A stretch of 64,000 nt of DNA from Cryptomeria japonica (Eukaryota; Streptophyta; Pinopsida; Cupressales; Cupressaceae), in contig NC_081409.1 of the NCBI RefSeq assembly GCF_030272615.1, forward strand, positions 649,974,468 to 650,038,467, read 5' to 3'. This document shows positions 54,840 to 64,000 of the stretch, one piece after another; the first letter of the stretch is position 1, and the number at the start of each line of letters is the position of its first letter. The notes below the pieces were generated by a model, which searched no databases, was not told the origin of the DNA, and saw nothing but the letters and a program-made list of their open reading frames with translations. The translations under genes and the position numbers were made by a program.

Positions 54840-56044
54840 CTAAAGATAGAAAGATTTATGAGAAGAGATTTTGCATGACTTCTCCATTGGCAGTCCGATG
54901 ATAGTTCCAACTCTTGTTCCAATTTTGAACAAAATTCTGCATGACTACGAAAGCTTGGCTCATATAGCATGCTCTTCATAGTGCTCACTGAACCTTTGTT
55001 TCGTAGTAGTTAACTGGAGTCTAGAGGCAAAAACTTGCAAGTTAACTGCAACTCCTAGTTTTGAGTTCTTAATTTAGATTAGATTTATTTCCTAGAAAGT
55101 AGGGTAGAAAACTCTATAAATTGAGAAGTTTGATTCATTTGTAAGGATCCACAAATTGATGGTTTGAGGCCCACTTAGAAATTTTAGATTATTTTGTAGA
55201 TTGTTATGAACTTGAGTTATTTTTGTTACACATTCTTTGAAATTAATATAGGAAGAAACTTTTAGATTGCCCGATCTACTCATATATTTTACGAAGTTAT
55301 TCTTTGTGATCCAATAATGTCTATTATTTGGAATTAGCAACGTGGTTTGATCTTCTATTTATTGCTTTATGAATCATATTTCGGACGTAAGTGGTGTATG
55401 AGAATTATTGTGGCAGACGATATTGTTGGTGATTTTATTTCCATTAGTCTGTGAAGTTGACGATTTTGCAGGTTTACTGGAGGTCCGTTGTTGAATGCTA
55501 ATTTGAATAATATCGGATAGTTTTTGCATTGCAAGGAATTAATTGAGTATCTTGTTAAGTTGTTATTGAATTGGTTTCATTGTTGTTTTCTTGTTTCCTT
55601 ATCGTTTGCAATTTTATTTTCTAGAGAATCTTAAATCATAAAATACAAAAAAAAGAGGAAGTTAAGCCATTAACGATCAACGGGATTTAGTTTCCACCAG
55701 CAGGCCCCCTTAACAGGTACAACCACATCAACCATTGGGCTGCCCATCACCGTCGTGACCCGACTTTAGAGACCTTGGAGTAGTTAGTTTTCCTAAACTT
55801 ATTGCTTTTTAGGAGAGGTGGTGAGTGTTCACATTGGCTACCTGACTGTTGGCAGGTGTGTCAAAACAGTCGTCAACAGGTTGAATGGTCAATTATGAAC
55901 TCATCTAGCTTGGACCCTGGTTTTGATCTCTTCTGTGTTTCAGTTGACCCAGGAAGTTGCAAAATTACTTCTTTTGAAAACTTCCTTATTCTCTAGCTAG
56001 AGGATTCGATCATTCTCAGGGTTAGTGTTTACTCAAATCTATTG
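54840..56044 (+). other. LTR-like region downstream of H
   Basis: Non-coding. It has a TATA-type box, TATAAA at 55115-55120, and a long T-rich run resembling the LTR-like block of G at 40.5-40.9 kb. Exact LTR ends were not found. Interrupted on the right by solo LTR K. Confidence 0.4.
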
Positions 56045-56275
56045 AAACATGTAATAAACCCCCTTAATTTTTTTTATTTTTCAATAGCAAGATCACAAAC
56101 TCACCAGTCACCAGTTAGGGTTAGAACAATGAAATCCAAACAACTGAAGGGAAACCTACATCTTCTGATCACCTAGAACCCAAACTGGGAAGGTGAGAGC
56201 ATACAGTAGCAGGGGATCATTAGTAATAACTTGCTGAAGTGTTGTATACAATAATGGGCGGGAAGCCAACCCCTT

Positions 56276-56575
56276 CCGCTTATCCAGCGGGTGAATCTAG
56301 AAACTTGGCGGTGAACTAGCCAAGAGAACAACAGTCCGAAACACGAATCACTCTACCGCAATATTTCAACGGGAGGACTGATCACACCGAACAAGCTCAA
56401 CTCAGTCGCTTATATAGCGGGAGGATCATTACAATAAATATCACTCAACCACTTATGCAGCGGGAGGACCAGACCATTACAAACAGATATTACTATACCA
56501 CTTATACAGTGGGAGGACTGAGCAACAAATATCAAAATATAGGCAGCAAGCCAGCCTCTTCCACTTTTTCAGTGG
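56276..56575 (-). repeat. micro-hairpin array CC(G/A)CT-N5-AG(C/T)GG
   Basis: CCGCT-TATCC-AGCGG (56276-56290), CTTGGC...GCCAAG (56304-56324), CGCT-TATAT-AGCG (56407-56419), CCACT-TATGC-AGCGG (56449-56463, a G-U pair on the minus strand), CCACT-TATAC-AGTGG (56498-56512) and CCACT-TTTTC-AGTGG (56561-56575). G/C pairs in some units are replaced by A/T pairs in others. Confidence 0.8.
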
Positions 56576-57345
56576 GAATGCTTACAATCCAGAAATGGTT
56601 AGTAGTATTACTACTTAACCTTACAATAATAATATAGAATATTAGAATAGAGGAGTAATGCTGTCCCGTGCTGATAAATATCTCCAACCAATCACTAACT
56701 CTCAAAAGCTCATTTAACATGTAAATATGAAATTCTGGAAATCAATAACACGCAGACTAGCAACTTCAAGAATTTCTAAAATGCTCATATCTCACTCAAA
56801 ACTCACTCAAGTCACCCCAAATCACACCCAAAGCAACACAATGCATTAGGTGACCAAGTACAAACCGAGGGATAACATCAACAAGAGCTACAACTAACAT
56901 TGGGCTTCCCAATGCACACCCTAGAAAGTATGCCTAGGCAAAAAGGTAGGATTTGCAATTAAAAATTGAATACCCAAAACCAAGGGCTAAAAACTTACAA
57001 ATCTCTCCATCAATAGCATAGGAAAGTAAAGAGCCGATACCCAGAATCAATGGGAGCTCGCATAGAGACTTGTGAGTGGAAATAACCTTCAGCCAAGACG
57101 CCAACCAGCAACCAAAACACACCAAACTCGTACTAAACAAAACCAACATATGCACACCTTCTCAATTCGCTCTATCTATTCCCCGAAGTGAGAAATAGTC
57201 ACAACCACAGCTAGGTGCTATATTTCAAGCACGAAACCGGAAAGGGCTAGGAAGCTCACGATTTCGAAGCAACAATCTGGCACCATTTCGGCAGCACTTC
57301 ATTGTATAAATTTTCATGGATGAAAAATGAGAAGCCAAGCTCACT

Positions 57346-57353
57346 TATTTATA
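57346..57353 (-). promoter_or_regulatory. TATA box of solo LTR K
   Basis: TATAAATA on the minus strand, about 0.8 kb from the LTR start, in an ACTATAAATAAGTGAG context. It sets the transcription direction leftwards. Confidence 0.6.
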
Positions 57354-58164
57354 GTTTTCCCTATCCAAAATCATATTCAAATGCCCCTCAAATTTGTCCC
57401 AAATTACATGACAGTGTAATTCTCCCAAATAGCTTCGAAATTACATTTCATTTCACCCCTTAAGTGGCCGCCCAAGATGCATTTTTGCATTGTCTAGACA
57501 AGTCGAACTTATCCAAGATCCACAAGTGATAACTTAATCACTTAATTTCTCAATTCAACGCCCAACTTAGGAAAAGAATTAAAATTCATGAATAGCATAT
57601 ATATTCTTTTTTTCCTAAGTTGTCTAAAACAATTATATATTAAACTTAATGATAATGTATTAATATTTAATAAATTAATTTGCAGACCAAATGTAGAACA
57701 ATGCCACTGAGGACAGAAGTGCCAGAAAGACCAATAGCTGAACTGAACTGGGGCTTTGAATTATACTGCTAAAAATAGAAATACTCAAATTTGCAGTTAG
57801 TAAAAATAGTAAGTCATGCAATACTGCTCCGAAAAACATGATCTTCGCACCCAGAGAAAGAGCTCGGAAAGCTCAGTAAAACTATACCATCCAGTCAGCC
57901 ACACCCTAACTTACTAAAAATAGTAAGTTCAAACTCCACCACAGAATCCAATGCATGTTATGCCATCCTGGAGTACATGAAAAAACCCAGAAGGAATCCA
58001 TAAACAAAACTGAAGAATCCCCTCCTGACAAACCCTAGAAAGCTTGTGCAGAACTTCACAAAAGTAGGAAACCCTAATTCTCATTTCCAAGTAGCCTACT
58101 AGTCTTCGGAATAGGCCAATGGATCATTGAATACACATCACTGAGAAGGGGACATTACAAAACA

Positions 58165-58668
58165 GTAGCTAAGGCTTCAAAATTCAGCTCAAAACACAAC
58201 CTAAGCACTCAAATTGCTATACGCAGTCAAAAATCACACAGGAAAGGCAATAAAAATGCTATATTGAATGCAGTAAGAGTGTATGCAATAACCCTACCAT
58301 ATAAACCTTAACAATGATAGTAGAGGATTTCAGAAAGAATTCAAAGTGTGTCTATTCAAACTCATAAACAAGCATCTTCATTCACATTCGCCAAGTAGTC
58401 CTCCCATCACTATGTAACCTTACTTTCAGGTTCAGAAAACCCCCAAGGAAAAATTTGTACACAGCTCCCTTCTCACACTGTAACATTCCTCTTCCTTTGT
58501 CTTTTAGTGCAGCCTCCTCCTTTTCTTTGTTACACACCCCAAGCTCCTTCCAATCTTACACAACCCTTACCACTCCAAAATTGCTACTGTCGAAGGTTAC
58601 ATTCAACCCCCTCTTTTGAGTCTTTTGTAATTAATTTTTGAAACATCCTTCCCTTATACGACTCCATA
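58165..58668. other. spacer between K and J
   Basis: About 500 bp without recognised coding or repeat features. It continues the sequence into which K is inserted and ends at the J LTR. Confidence 0.4.
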
Positions 58669-59837
58669 TGTTGGCAAAAGACACTGTTCCGAAGATGTTT
58701 CGGTGGAGATTGATGATGTTAGATGTATGGAGATTACTTAAGGGTTGTCATTGATAGTAACTCAGCCTAGTAATCCTATCCGGTATATGGGGATTGGGAT
58801 TGCCGGAAGTCTTAAGTAAGTTTGGTTACTCATGAAGCATAAGTCTGGTCGGTGGAACACAATGTATTGATCTAGTAAGAATTATTCATTTCTGGTGATG
58901 TAGGTTTAGTTGCGGTGATTGGAATAGTTGATTGGATGTGTGAGGCATCTTTTCATGCAATTCTAGCCTTTGGTGTTGATTCTAGTGGAAGTTTCTTGGT
59001 CTGGTAACCGGTATTGCAGGAAGAACAAAGTCATCATTATGTTGGATGGTGTAGCGTGTAATCTGGATTCCTTGAGTTGATTTCGGTAGACGTTCATGAG
59101 TTCGAAGAGATTGGGCTGACTTATGGAAAGCTTGTGATCATATGTTTTAGGTCTAGTATATGGATTTGCAATGTTTTGAGCCGACATGAGCGGACACGTT
59201 TCACATTTTGCTGTTTTGTGAAACCGACTAGTTAGAGATCTATTTTGGCGGTGCAAATATATTAGATTGACTTGGATGATCATTTTAGGTGGTGTGTGTA
59301 TGCAAAATTATGTTGGAAGCATTTGAGCACAGTTTCACATGCACATCTTAAGTTTTCATGTTCTGGTACATGTAGCAGAGCAAAGCAGTTTTCTTGAGCA
59401 GTGACAGTGGATCATTCTTGAGCCTAACCGGAACTGATTCCTGGCATTTGTAGATGCTATATTCTAGTTCAGACATTGTATTTGCTTCTATATCTCACTT
59501 GTAGGACAGTGAGTCCTTTGGGGTTGCAGCCCTATTTTGTAATTGAGCAGTGAGCTCTAGGCAGTGTGCCTAAATGCAAGTGCATTCCACCTTTGTAATA
59601 TTGTTTTACTACTGGCCATAGTATAATAATATTTTGGGTACTCAATCCCACCGTGGTTTTTCCCTTTTTGGGTTTCTACATAAAAATTCCAGTGTTATGG
59701 TTGTGTGATTATTTGTTTTGTGTTTTTGCATTATAGTTTCTTTTCTTTGCATCAGGTGGTTAAAAAATCAGTTTTATAAATTTGTAAGTAGCAAAACACT
59801 GATTCATCACCCCTCTTAGTGTTCATTGATTCCAACA
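58669..59837 (+). repeat. 5' LTR of element J
   Basis: 1169 bp from TGTTGGCAAAAG to ATTCCAACA. Contains the hairpin array at 59503-59586, the CCCACCGTGGTTTTTCCC segment near 59648 and the final GATTCATCACCCCTCTTAG segment. The base before it is the end of CCATA; no second duplication copy is available. Confidence 0.87.
59503..59586 (+). repeat. micro-hairpin array with AGTG(A/T) loops (element J)
   Basis: Four hairpins within 84 bp: AGGAC-AGTGA-GTCCT (59503-59517), GAGC-AGTGA-GCTC (59545-59557), TAGGC-AGTGT-GCCTA (59558-59572) and AATGC-AAGT-GCATT (59573-59586). A weaker GGGT...GCCC lies between the first two. All stems are perfect. Confidence 0.85.
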
Positions 59838-59839
59838 AT

Positions 59840-59851
59840 TGTTATAATAGC
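59840..59851 (+). promoter_or_regulatory. decayed primer-binding site of element J
   Basis: TGTTATAATAGC at the position of TGGTATCAGAGC, with three differences. Too degraded for normal priming, consistent with an old copy. Confidence 0.6.
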
Positions 59852-59905
59852 TTTGTGCCTCGGAAGAAGCCTAACAACTTGAGGAAGATCCAGAAGATTG
59901 AATCA

Positions 59906-61050
59906 ATGGACTTTGGTTTGCAGAGACAGCTTAGTGTGGCACTTAGAGATCTTGATGCAGCAATGAAGGAAAAGAGTAGCTTGAAAAGAAATTTGGATGC
60001 AGCTGAAGATTTCATTAAGACATTGAAAGATCAATTGAACACTTCTAGAGAAAAGAGAAAGGAGCTAATGGATAAGCTACAGGAGAAAGAAGAATACAGT
60101 ATTGATAATCAAATCCTACAAGATAAGATAGATGAATGTGAGAAGTTGGCCAAGGAGAATGCAATTTTGAAGAATGAGATGCAATCAATTGTCATGAAGC
60201 TTACTAAGGAGATTGAAGACTGGAAGAAGAATGAAGAAACCCTGACTCAATCATTGAAGGACATATCTGATGAATGTTGTAGATTGACATATGAGAATGA
60301 TCAGTTGAAGCTTGAATTGGTGCAAACAAAGAATTATGGGCAAGAACTTAAAAGGCAGATCATAATTCTGAGAGATGAGCTGACTACTGCTAATGAATAC
60401 AAAGAAAAGTTCAAAGCTAGTTCAGCCCGGTTAGATGAGATGATAGAAAGTCAGAGACATGGAAAAGACATGCGAGGACTTGGATTTGAGAAAAGAGAAT
60501 CCTTTGGTTCTAGTCAGAGAAGTCATCAGCAAAAGAACAAGAAACCTCCAGTAAGACAACCTAATGCCTATAAATTCAATGGTAAATATTTGTTTGCTGT
60601 AAATTTGGTCATATGGAAAATCAATGCAGAAGTAGGATGAATAATGTGAACAATGGTCCTACCTTTACTGGTCAATGCTTCATATGCAACAACTTTGGAC
60701 ATAAGTCAAATATGTGCAGAATAATGAATAATTTCCAGAATAAGAGATCTTTTGCATGTGGGATGTTTGGATATATATCTAACCAATGTAGGATGAGACA
60801 AAATCAAATGAACTTTAGGCCTATGCAAAGAAATGTTGTTTGCCATGCATGCAAAAAAATAGGTGATATTGCAAAATATTGCAGAAGCAGGAATGCATCG
60901 GTGAAGAAGAACAATCAAGATGAGAAAGGCAAAGCAAAGGTAGATGAAATCAGAGATCAACATAAGAAGATGTGGGTGAAAAAGGAAGATTCAAATGTGC
61001 AAAATGGCTCCACACCTGAATCCAGTGATGGAACCTCATCCGGTAACTAG
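59906..61050 (+). pseudogene. coiled-coil/zinc-knuckle gag-like gene (element J)
   Basis: The best-preserved copy. ATG at 59906 (MDFGLQRQLSVALRDLDAAM) is chosen because an uninterrupted coiled coil starts there; the frame is open further upstream through VPRKKPNNLRKIQKI into the LTR edge. The coil runs about 220 residues (KEKRKELMDKLQEKEE-type heptads, ENAILKNEMQSIVMKLTKEI). A frameshift near 60595 leads to the knuckles: CKFGHMENQC (first half lost), CFICNNFGHKSNMC (intact), CGMFGYISNQC (degenerate) and CHACKKIGDIAKYC, where Asp replaces the His ligand. No copia capsid motif is present. Confidence 0.83.
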
Positions 61051-61458
61051 GGCATTTTTGCCTTAGGGGGCAGATTATCATGCAGATCCTTAGAAGCCCC
61101 TTGCGAAGATCTGTAACCAGTCAAGGATGGTTGCAGATGATGGAGATCAGTTATGCAATTGATAATCGGAAGATTTATGGCGATCTGATAATCCAGTGAA
61201 TGAATTGATGAAAAATAGTGTAACCGGAAGCCTTTAAGGGTGAACATTAATTACAACTCAAAATTATCTTAAAAAGGGCATTTCAGTCATTCAGTTTTCA
61301 CATTGCGAATAAGGAGTAAGAGCAGAAGAGCAAGGTGAACGAGTTTGAGTTGTGATAATCGAGCTAGGGGCGATCATTCAGAGATTTCTTGCATCTGGTT
61401 GAGATCGAAAGAGGTATTTATCCGTTTGCGAGCAATATTTTCATACCCTAAATTCGAC
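61051..61458 (+). other. gag-ORF2 spacer of element J
   Basis: About 400 bp of non-coding sequence between the two genes, with stops in all frames. The equivalent spacer in D (about 20440-20740) is present twice because of the tandem duplication. It could hold a promoter or ribosome entry for ORF2, but no box is convincing. Confidence 0.5.
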
Positions 61459-62199
61459 ATGGCATTTGCATCTGGTGTTGCAACCCCTTTGGTGGTGGAA
61501 ATTTCTAAGAGAGCCAGACTTGTATTCAAGAGGCATCCATTTAAATCTGTTGAAGATGATTTGGAAGGAGAATTTTCTTCAATCTCGTACGATGTGCTTC
61601 TTAACGAGGATATTAGGGCTTATCTCCATTGTAGCATTGAAGAATTGGGCAATGCCAATATGCTATCACTCTACAATAAGCATCTGTCTGATAGTTTGGG
61701 AAATCTGAAGCCTAGTTTTAAGGCACTTTAGGATAAGGGTTTTGTGCAATTTATTCATTTTCCGGTGCTCGATGAAGCAAAATGGGTCTGATATATTTTG
61801 TGCAGAGTTCATGATGAATTCATGTGGTTGGATCAACCTTACAAGAGAACCAAGCAAGCCATTGAAGCAATTATCTGTTAAAAAGCAACCCGTGAAATCC
61901 CCGGATTAAGGAAAATATAGAATACAATGCTGACAAAGATTATCGGATCTCAATTTGACAGTCGGTTAATGACTATCAATGATATTATTGAGCATGATGT
62001 TAGATTTGCCTCGATGGTGATTGGATACAAGGTATATCAATTGAGCATGCTAAATTTTATCTCCGACACGACCATATTTGTAGCCTATGAAATGCTAAAG
62101 GAAGATAAAATGTATGATCTTTGTATAGTGCTTCTCAATGAGTTAATGAGCAACTTGAAGAAGATAAAGCAAGATAAGAAACATGTCTTCAAGTTCGGA
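61459..62199 (+). pseudogene. ORF2, N-terminal part (element J); unknown function
   Basis: ATG at 61459 (MAFASGVATPLVVEISKRAR) is supported by the similar MDTLLLVDITERSRPKFKK start in D. Shared blocks: HPFKSVEDD, then FSSISYDVLL and EELGNANMLSLYNKH (61546-61690); VHDEFMWLDQPYKRTK near 61805; and LMTINDIIEHDVRFASMVIG and TIFVAYEMLKEDKMYDLC (61927-62130). Stops at about 61729 and 61789 and frame changes interrupt it. It is cut off after KKHVFKFGS. Conservation of these blocks between two diverged elements suggests that ORF2 was once under selection. Confidence 0.7.
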
Positions 62200-62460
62200 T
62201 CCTGTTGTGCGTTGCACATACTCCCTGTCGTCGACAGGGTCCCCGTCTTTTTTGGTCTTTTCGCCTTCGCCTTGTTGAGTTTTGCGCAGGGTGTCTCGCG
62301 TCCTTTTGAGCGTGCCTGTAATCAATCCATGAGATGATGATGTCATGAGCGAAAGCCTGTGAATTCCCAAGGTGAGTTTAACCTTCGGGCATTAAAAATT
62401 CCAAGAGATTGTTTAAACTTGTAAAATCGCCTGAGATAGGCGAGGAATGGTAGAAACTTG
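62200..62460. other. junction segment after J
   Basis: Unrelated to J. Contains an 8-bp inverted repeat, CCCTGTCG-T-CGACAGGG (62223-62239). It leads into the tandem array. No gene seen. Confidence 0.4.
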
Positions 62461-64000
62461 CAAAATTCTTGAAAGATGAAGCATCTGACGACCCAAAGTG
62501 CCGAATTTCACACTAAGGGAGAAGATTGCAAGAGTTTCGAAAAGGTTTGCAAGATGGGTAAAATCCCGATTTTCGCCAATTAAGGGTAAATTGTAAAGGT
62601 TTTTAGAAATTGGCAAAACCCTCTAGAAATGCCGAAATGCGAACTTGGGGCAAAATCGCAGTGTTTTTAAAGAATTTTCAAAATACTCTAAAACTTTGAA
62701 CTTTGCAAAACCCCTGAAAATGCCGAAAAATCGCATTATAAGAGATAAGTGCCAAGAGTTGAAAAGTTTGAAAAAGCACGCTAAAACCCCGAAATTCGCA
62801 CTAAAAGGGAAAATGGCAAAGGTTTTTGGGGAATTTGCAAAATGGGTGAAATCCCCGAAATTTGCCAGTATTGAATAAAATGCAAGAAGTAAAACTTGGC
62901 AAACTCTCTCCATTTCCCGAAAATCGCACTATGAGGTAAAAGTGTGAAAATAAGAAAGCTTGCAAAGTGCCTGAAAATGCTGAAAATCACATTCCAAAGG
63001 ATAAGTGAAATAAAGTTTTAAAGTTTTCAAACCCTCCAGAAATGCCGAAGTTCGCCAACTGAGGCGAAATTTTTAAGTTTATAAAACTTGCAAAACGTTC
63101 TATAAACTTGAAGTTCGCATATTGAGGTAGATCGCGATTTTTGAAAGTTTGCAAAAGCACACAAAGTGCCAAAAATTGTAGTATTGGGAAAAATCGCGAT
63201 CTAAAGGATAAATGCCACAAGAGAAAGCTTGCAAAGCAACATGAAAACTCGAAATTCGCATTATAGGGGATGAGTACGAAAAGTTAAAGTTTTCAAAACT
63301 CCTCCCATTCACCAAAAATTGCGATCTAAGGGATAGGTGATAGAAGTAAAAGTTTTCAAAAGCATATAAAATCCCGAAGTTAACATTATAGGGAAGAATC
63401 ACAATTTTTTTCAAAGTTTGAAAAGCAACCCCAAACCCCAAATATTGTTGTATAAGGCGGAATTATCAAAATTTTTTAAAAAAAGTTTACAAAACATTCC
63501 AAATCGCCAAAGTTAGCAAAGACTCCCCAAACCGCGATTGTTATTGATAAATATTAAGGAGTCAAATTTTAGCAATCCTCTTCCAAATGCTGAAAATCGC
63601 ACCTCATGAGGTAAATCGCGATTTTGTTTATAAAGTTTCCAAGAGCCATTTTTAATGCCATAGTAATCACGCGAGGTTTTCATAGTTTGCAGAGGGCGTA
63701 GAATCGCTGAAATTCAGCGACTAAGGCAGGGTTGCTAAAGTTTGAAGTTGAAATTTCCCCCTCGCATATGCCGAACTTTGCGTAGGGTTAAAACCGCGAA
63801 GTTACAATTTGAAAATCACCATAGGGTAAAACGCAAGGTAAAGTTTTCAAAACATTACACACCCCATTTTTAACGCCTAAGGCAAAAATCGTGCAGGAGG
63901 CAAAATCACCAAGGTAAAAATCGCTATGTCTAAGTTTCTAAACTGCATTTTTCTCTCCAAACTTAGGCGCGAAATTTGGAATAGGGAGTTAACCGTTAAA
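62460..64000 (+). repeat. degenerate tandem array, GAAATTCGCA...GCAAAA unit
   Basis: Roughly 60-75-bp units run to the window end. Each has a (C/A)CCGAAATTCGCA-like box, then a short purine stretch such as AGGGATAAGTG or AGGCAAAATCG, then AAAGTTTTCAAAA or AAGCTTGCAAA. Around twenty copies, strongly diverged. CGCGAT recurs in the middle part. Non-coding. Like the arrays of G and H it probably belongs to the leader of a long retroelement extending past the window. Confidence 0.75.

Larger units (their letters stand above)
56050..58159 (-). repeat. solo LTR K, 2.1 kb
   Basis: Begins TGTAATAAACCCCCTT and ends AAGGGGACATTACA, giving TGTAAT...ATTACA terminal inverted repeats. It is flanked by a perfect duplication, AAACA at 56045-56049 and 58160-58164. 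A TATA box on the minus strand (TATAAATA, 57346-57353) fixes the orientation: start at 58159. The hairpin array at 56276-56575 lies downstream of the predicted transcription start. No internal region is present, so it formed by LTR-LTR recombination or is a lone LTR. Confidence 0.85.
58669..62199 (+). mobile_element. element J: pol-less copia, sister of C and D, 3'-truncated
   Basis: 5' LTR 58669-59837, decayed PBS (59840-59851), coiled-coil/zinc-knuckle gene and ORF2, in the same order as D. It breaks off inside ORF2 at about 62199, where unrelated sequence begins; the PPT and 3' LTR are missing. LTR ends (TGTTGGCAAAAGACACTG, GATTCCAACA) match C and D. Confidence 0.87.

Noticed and set aside
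62223-62239. 8-bp inverted repeat as a terminator
   Set aside because: An isolated palindrome in plant DNA with no U-run or gene upstream; likely coincidental.

Overview
This window is intergenic DNA from a large, repeat-dominated plant nuclear genome. I found no convincing cellular gene, tRNA, rRNA or CRISPR. Nearly everything recognisable is Ty1/copia LTR retrotransposon sequence, plus one hAT DNA transposon, one LINE-like retroposon and three long degenerate tandem arrays. Deep nesting, heavy decay and LTRs of 1-2 kb suggest a gymnosperm, probably a conifer; that assignment is inference.

Layout. 1-3247: 3' end of a copia element (A; RT, RNase H, 3' LTR). 3472-11925: a second copia element (B; 5' LTR, PBS, gag, integrase), split at 6612-11184 by element C, which has a perfect 5-bp target duplication but an inverted interior. 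11926-14845: AT-rich DNA with one LTR terminus. 14854-32104: a hAT element (8-bp TSD CATAAACC, five transposase exons on the minus strand), itself split by element D (16890-24014, gag-like plus an unknown ORF, no pol) and element E (24783-30977, copia with all domains but a ruined RT active site). 32250-33733: LINE-like retroposon. 35.9-49.4 kb: a decayed minus-strand gag-like element (F), interrupted by a tandem-array element (G, 37.0-41.2 kb) and by element I (43202-49017, copia with an inverted interior and perfect TSD). 49.4-55.4 kb: a palindromic repeat array followed by a plus-strand gag-like element (H), with a 381-bp solo LTR inside its ORF. 56050-58159: a 2.1-kb solo LTR (K). 58669-62199: element J, a sister of C and D. 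62.2-64.0 kb: another degenerate tandem array (L).

The most interesting signals are two. First, the LTRs of several families carry runs of tiny hairpins (stems of about 4-6 bp, loops of about 5 nt). Within a run the loop sequence is kept, while the stem sequence changes on both sides so that pairing survives. Second, elements C, D and J form a pol-less copia lineage. It encodes a coiled-coil/zinc-knuckle protein and a second, unrecognised protein (ORF2), and shares PBS, PPT and LTR ends with pol-bearing relatives such as A and I. Elements C and I also preserve internal inversions of a kind expected from aberrant strand transfer during reverse transcription.

All assignments come from reading motifs and comparing segments within the window; no database or alignment program was used, and boundaries marked as approximate are by eye.
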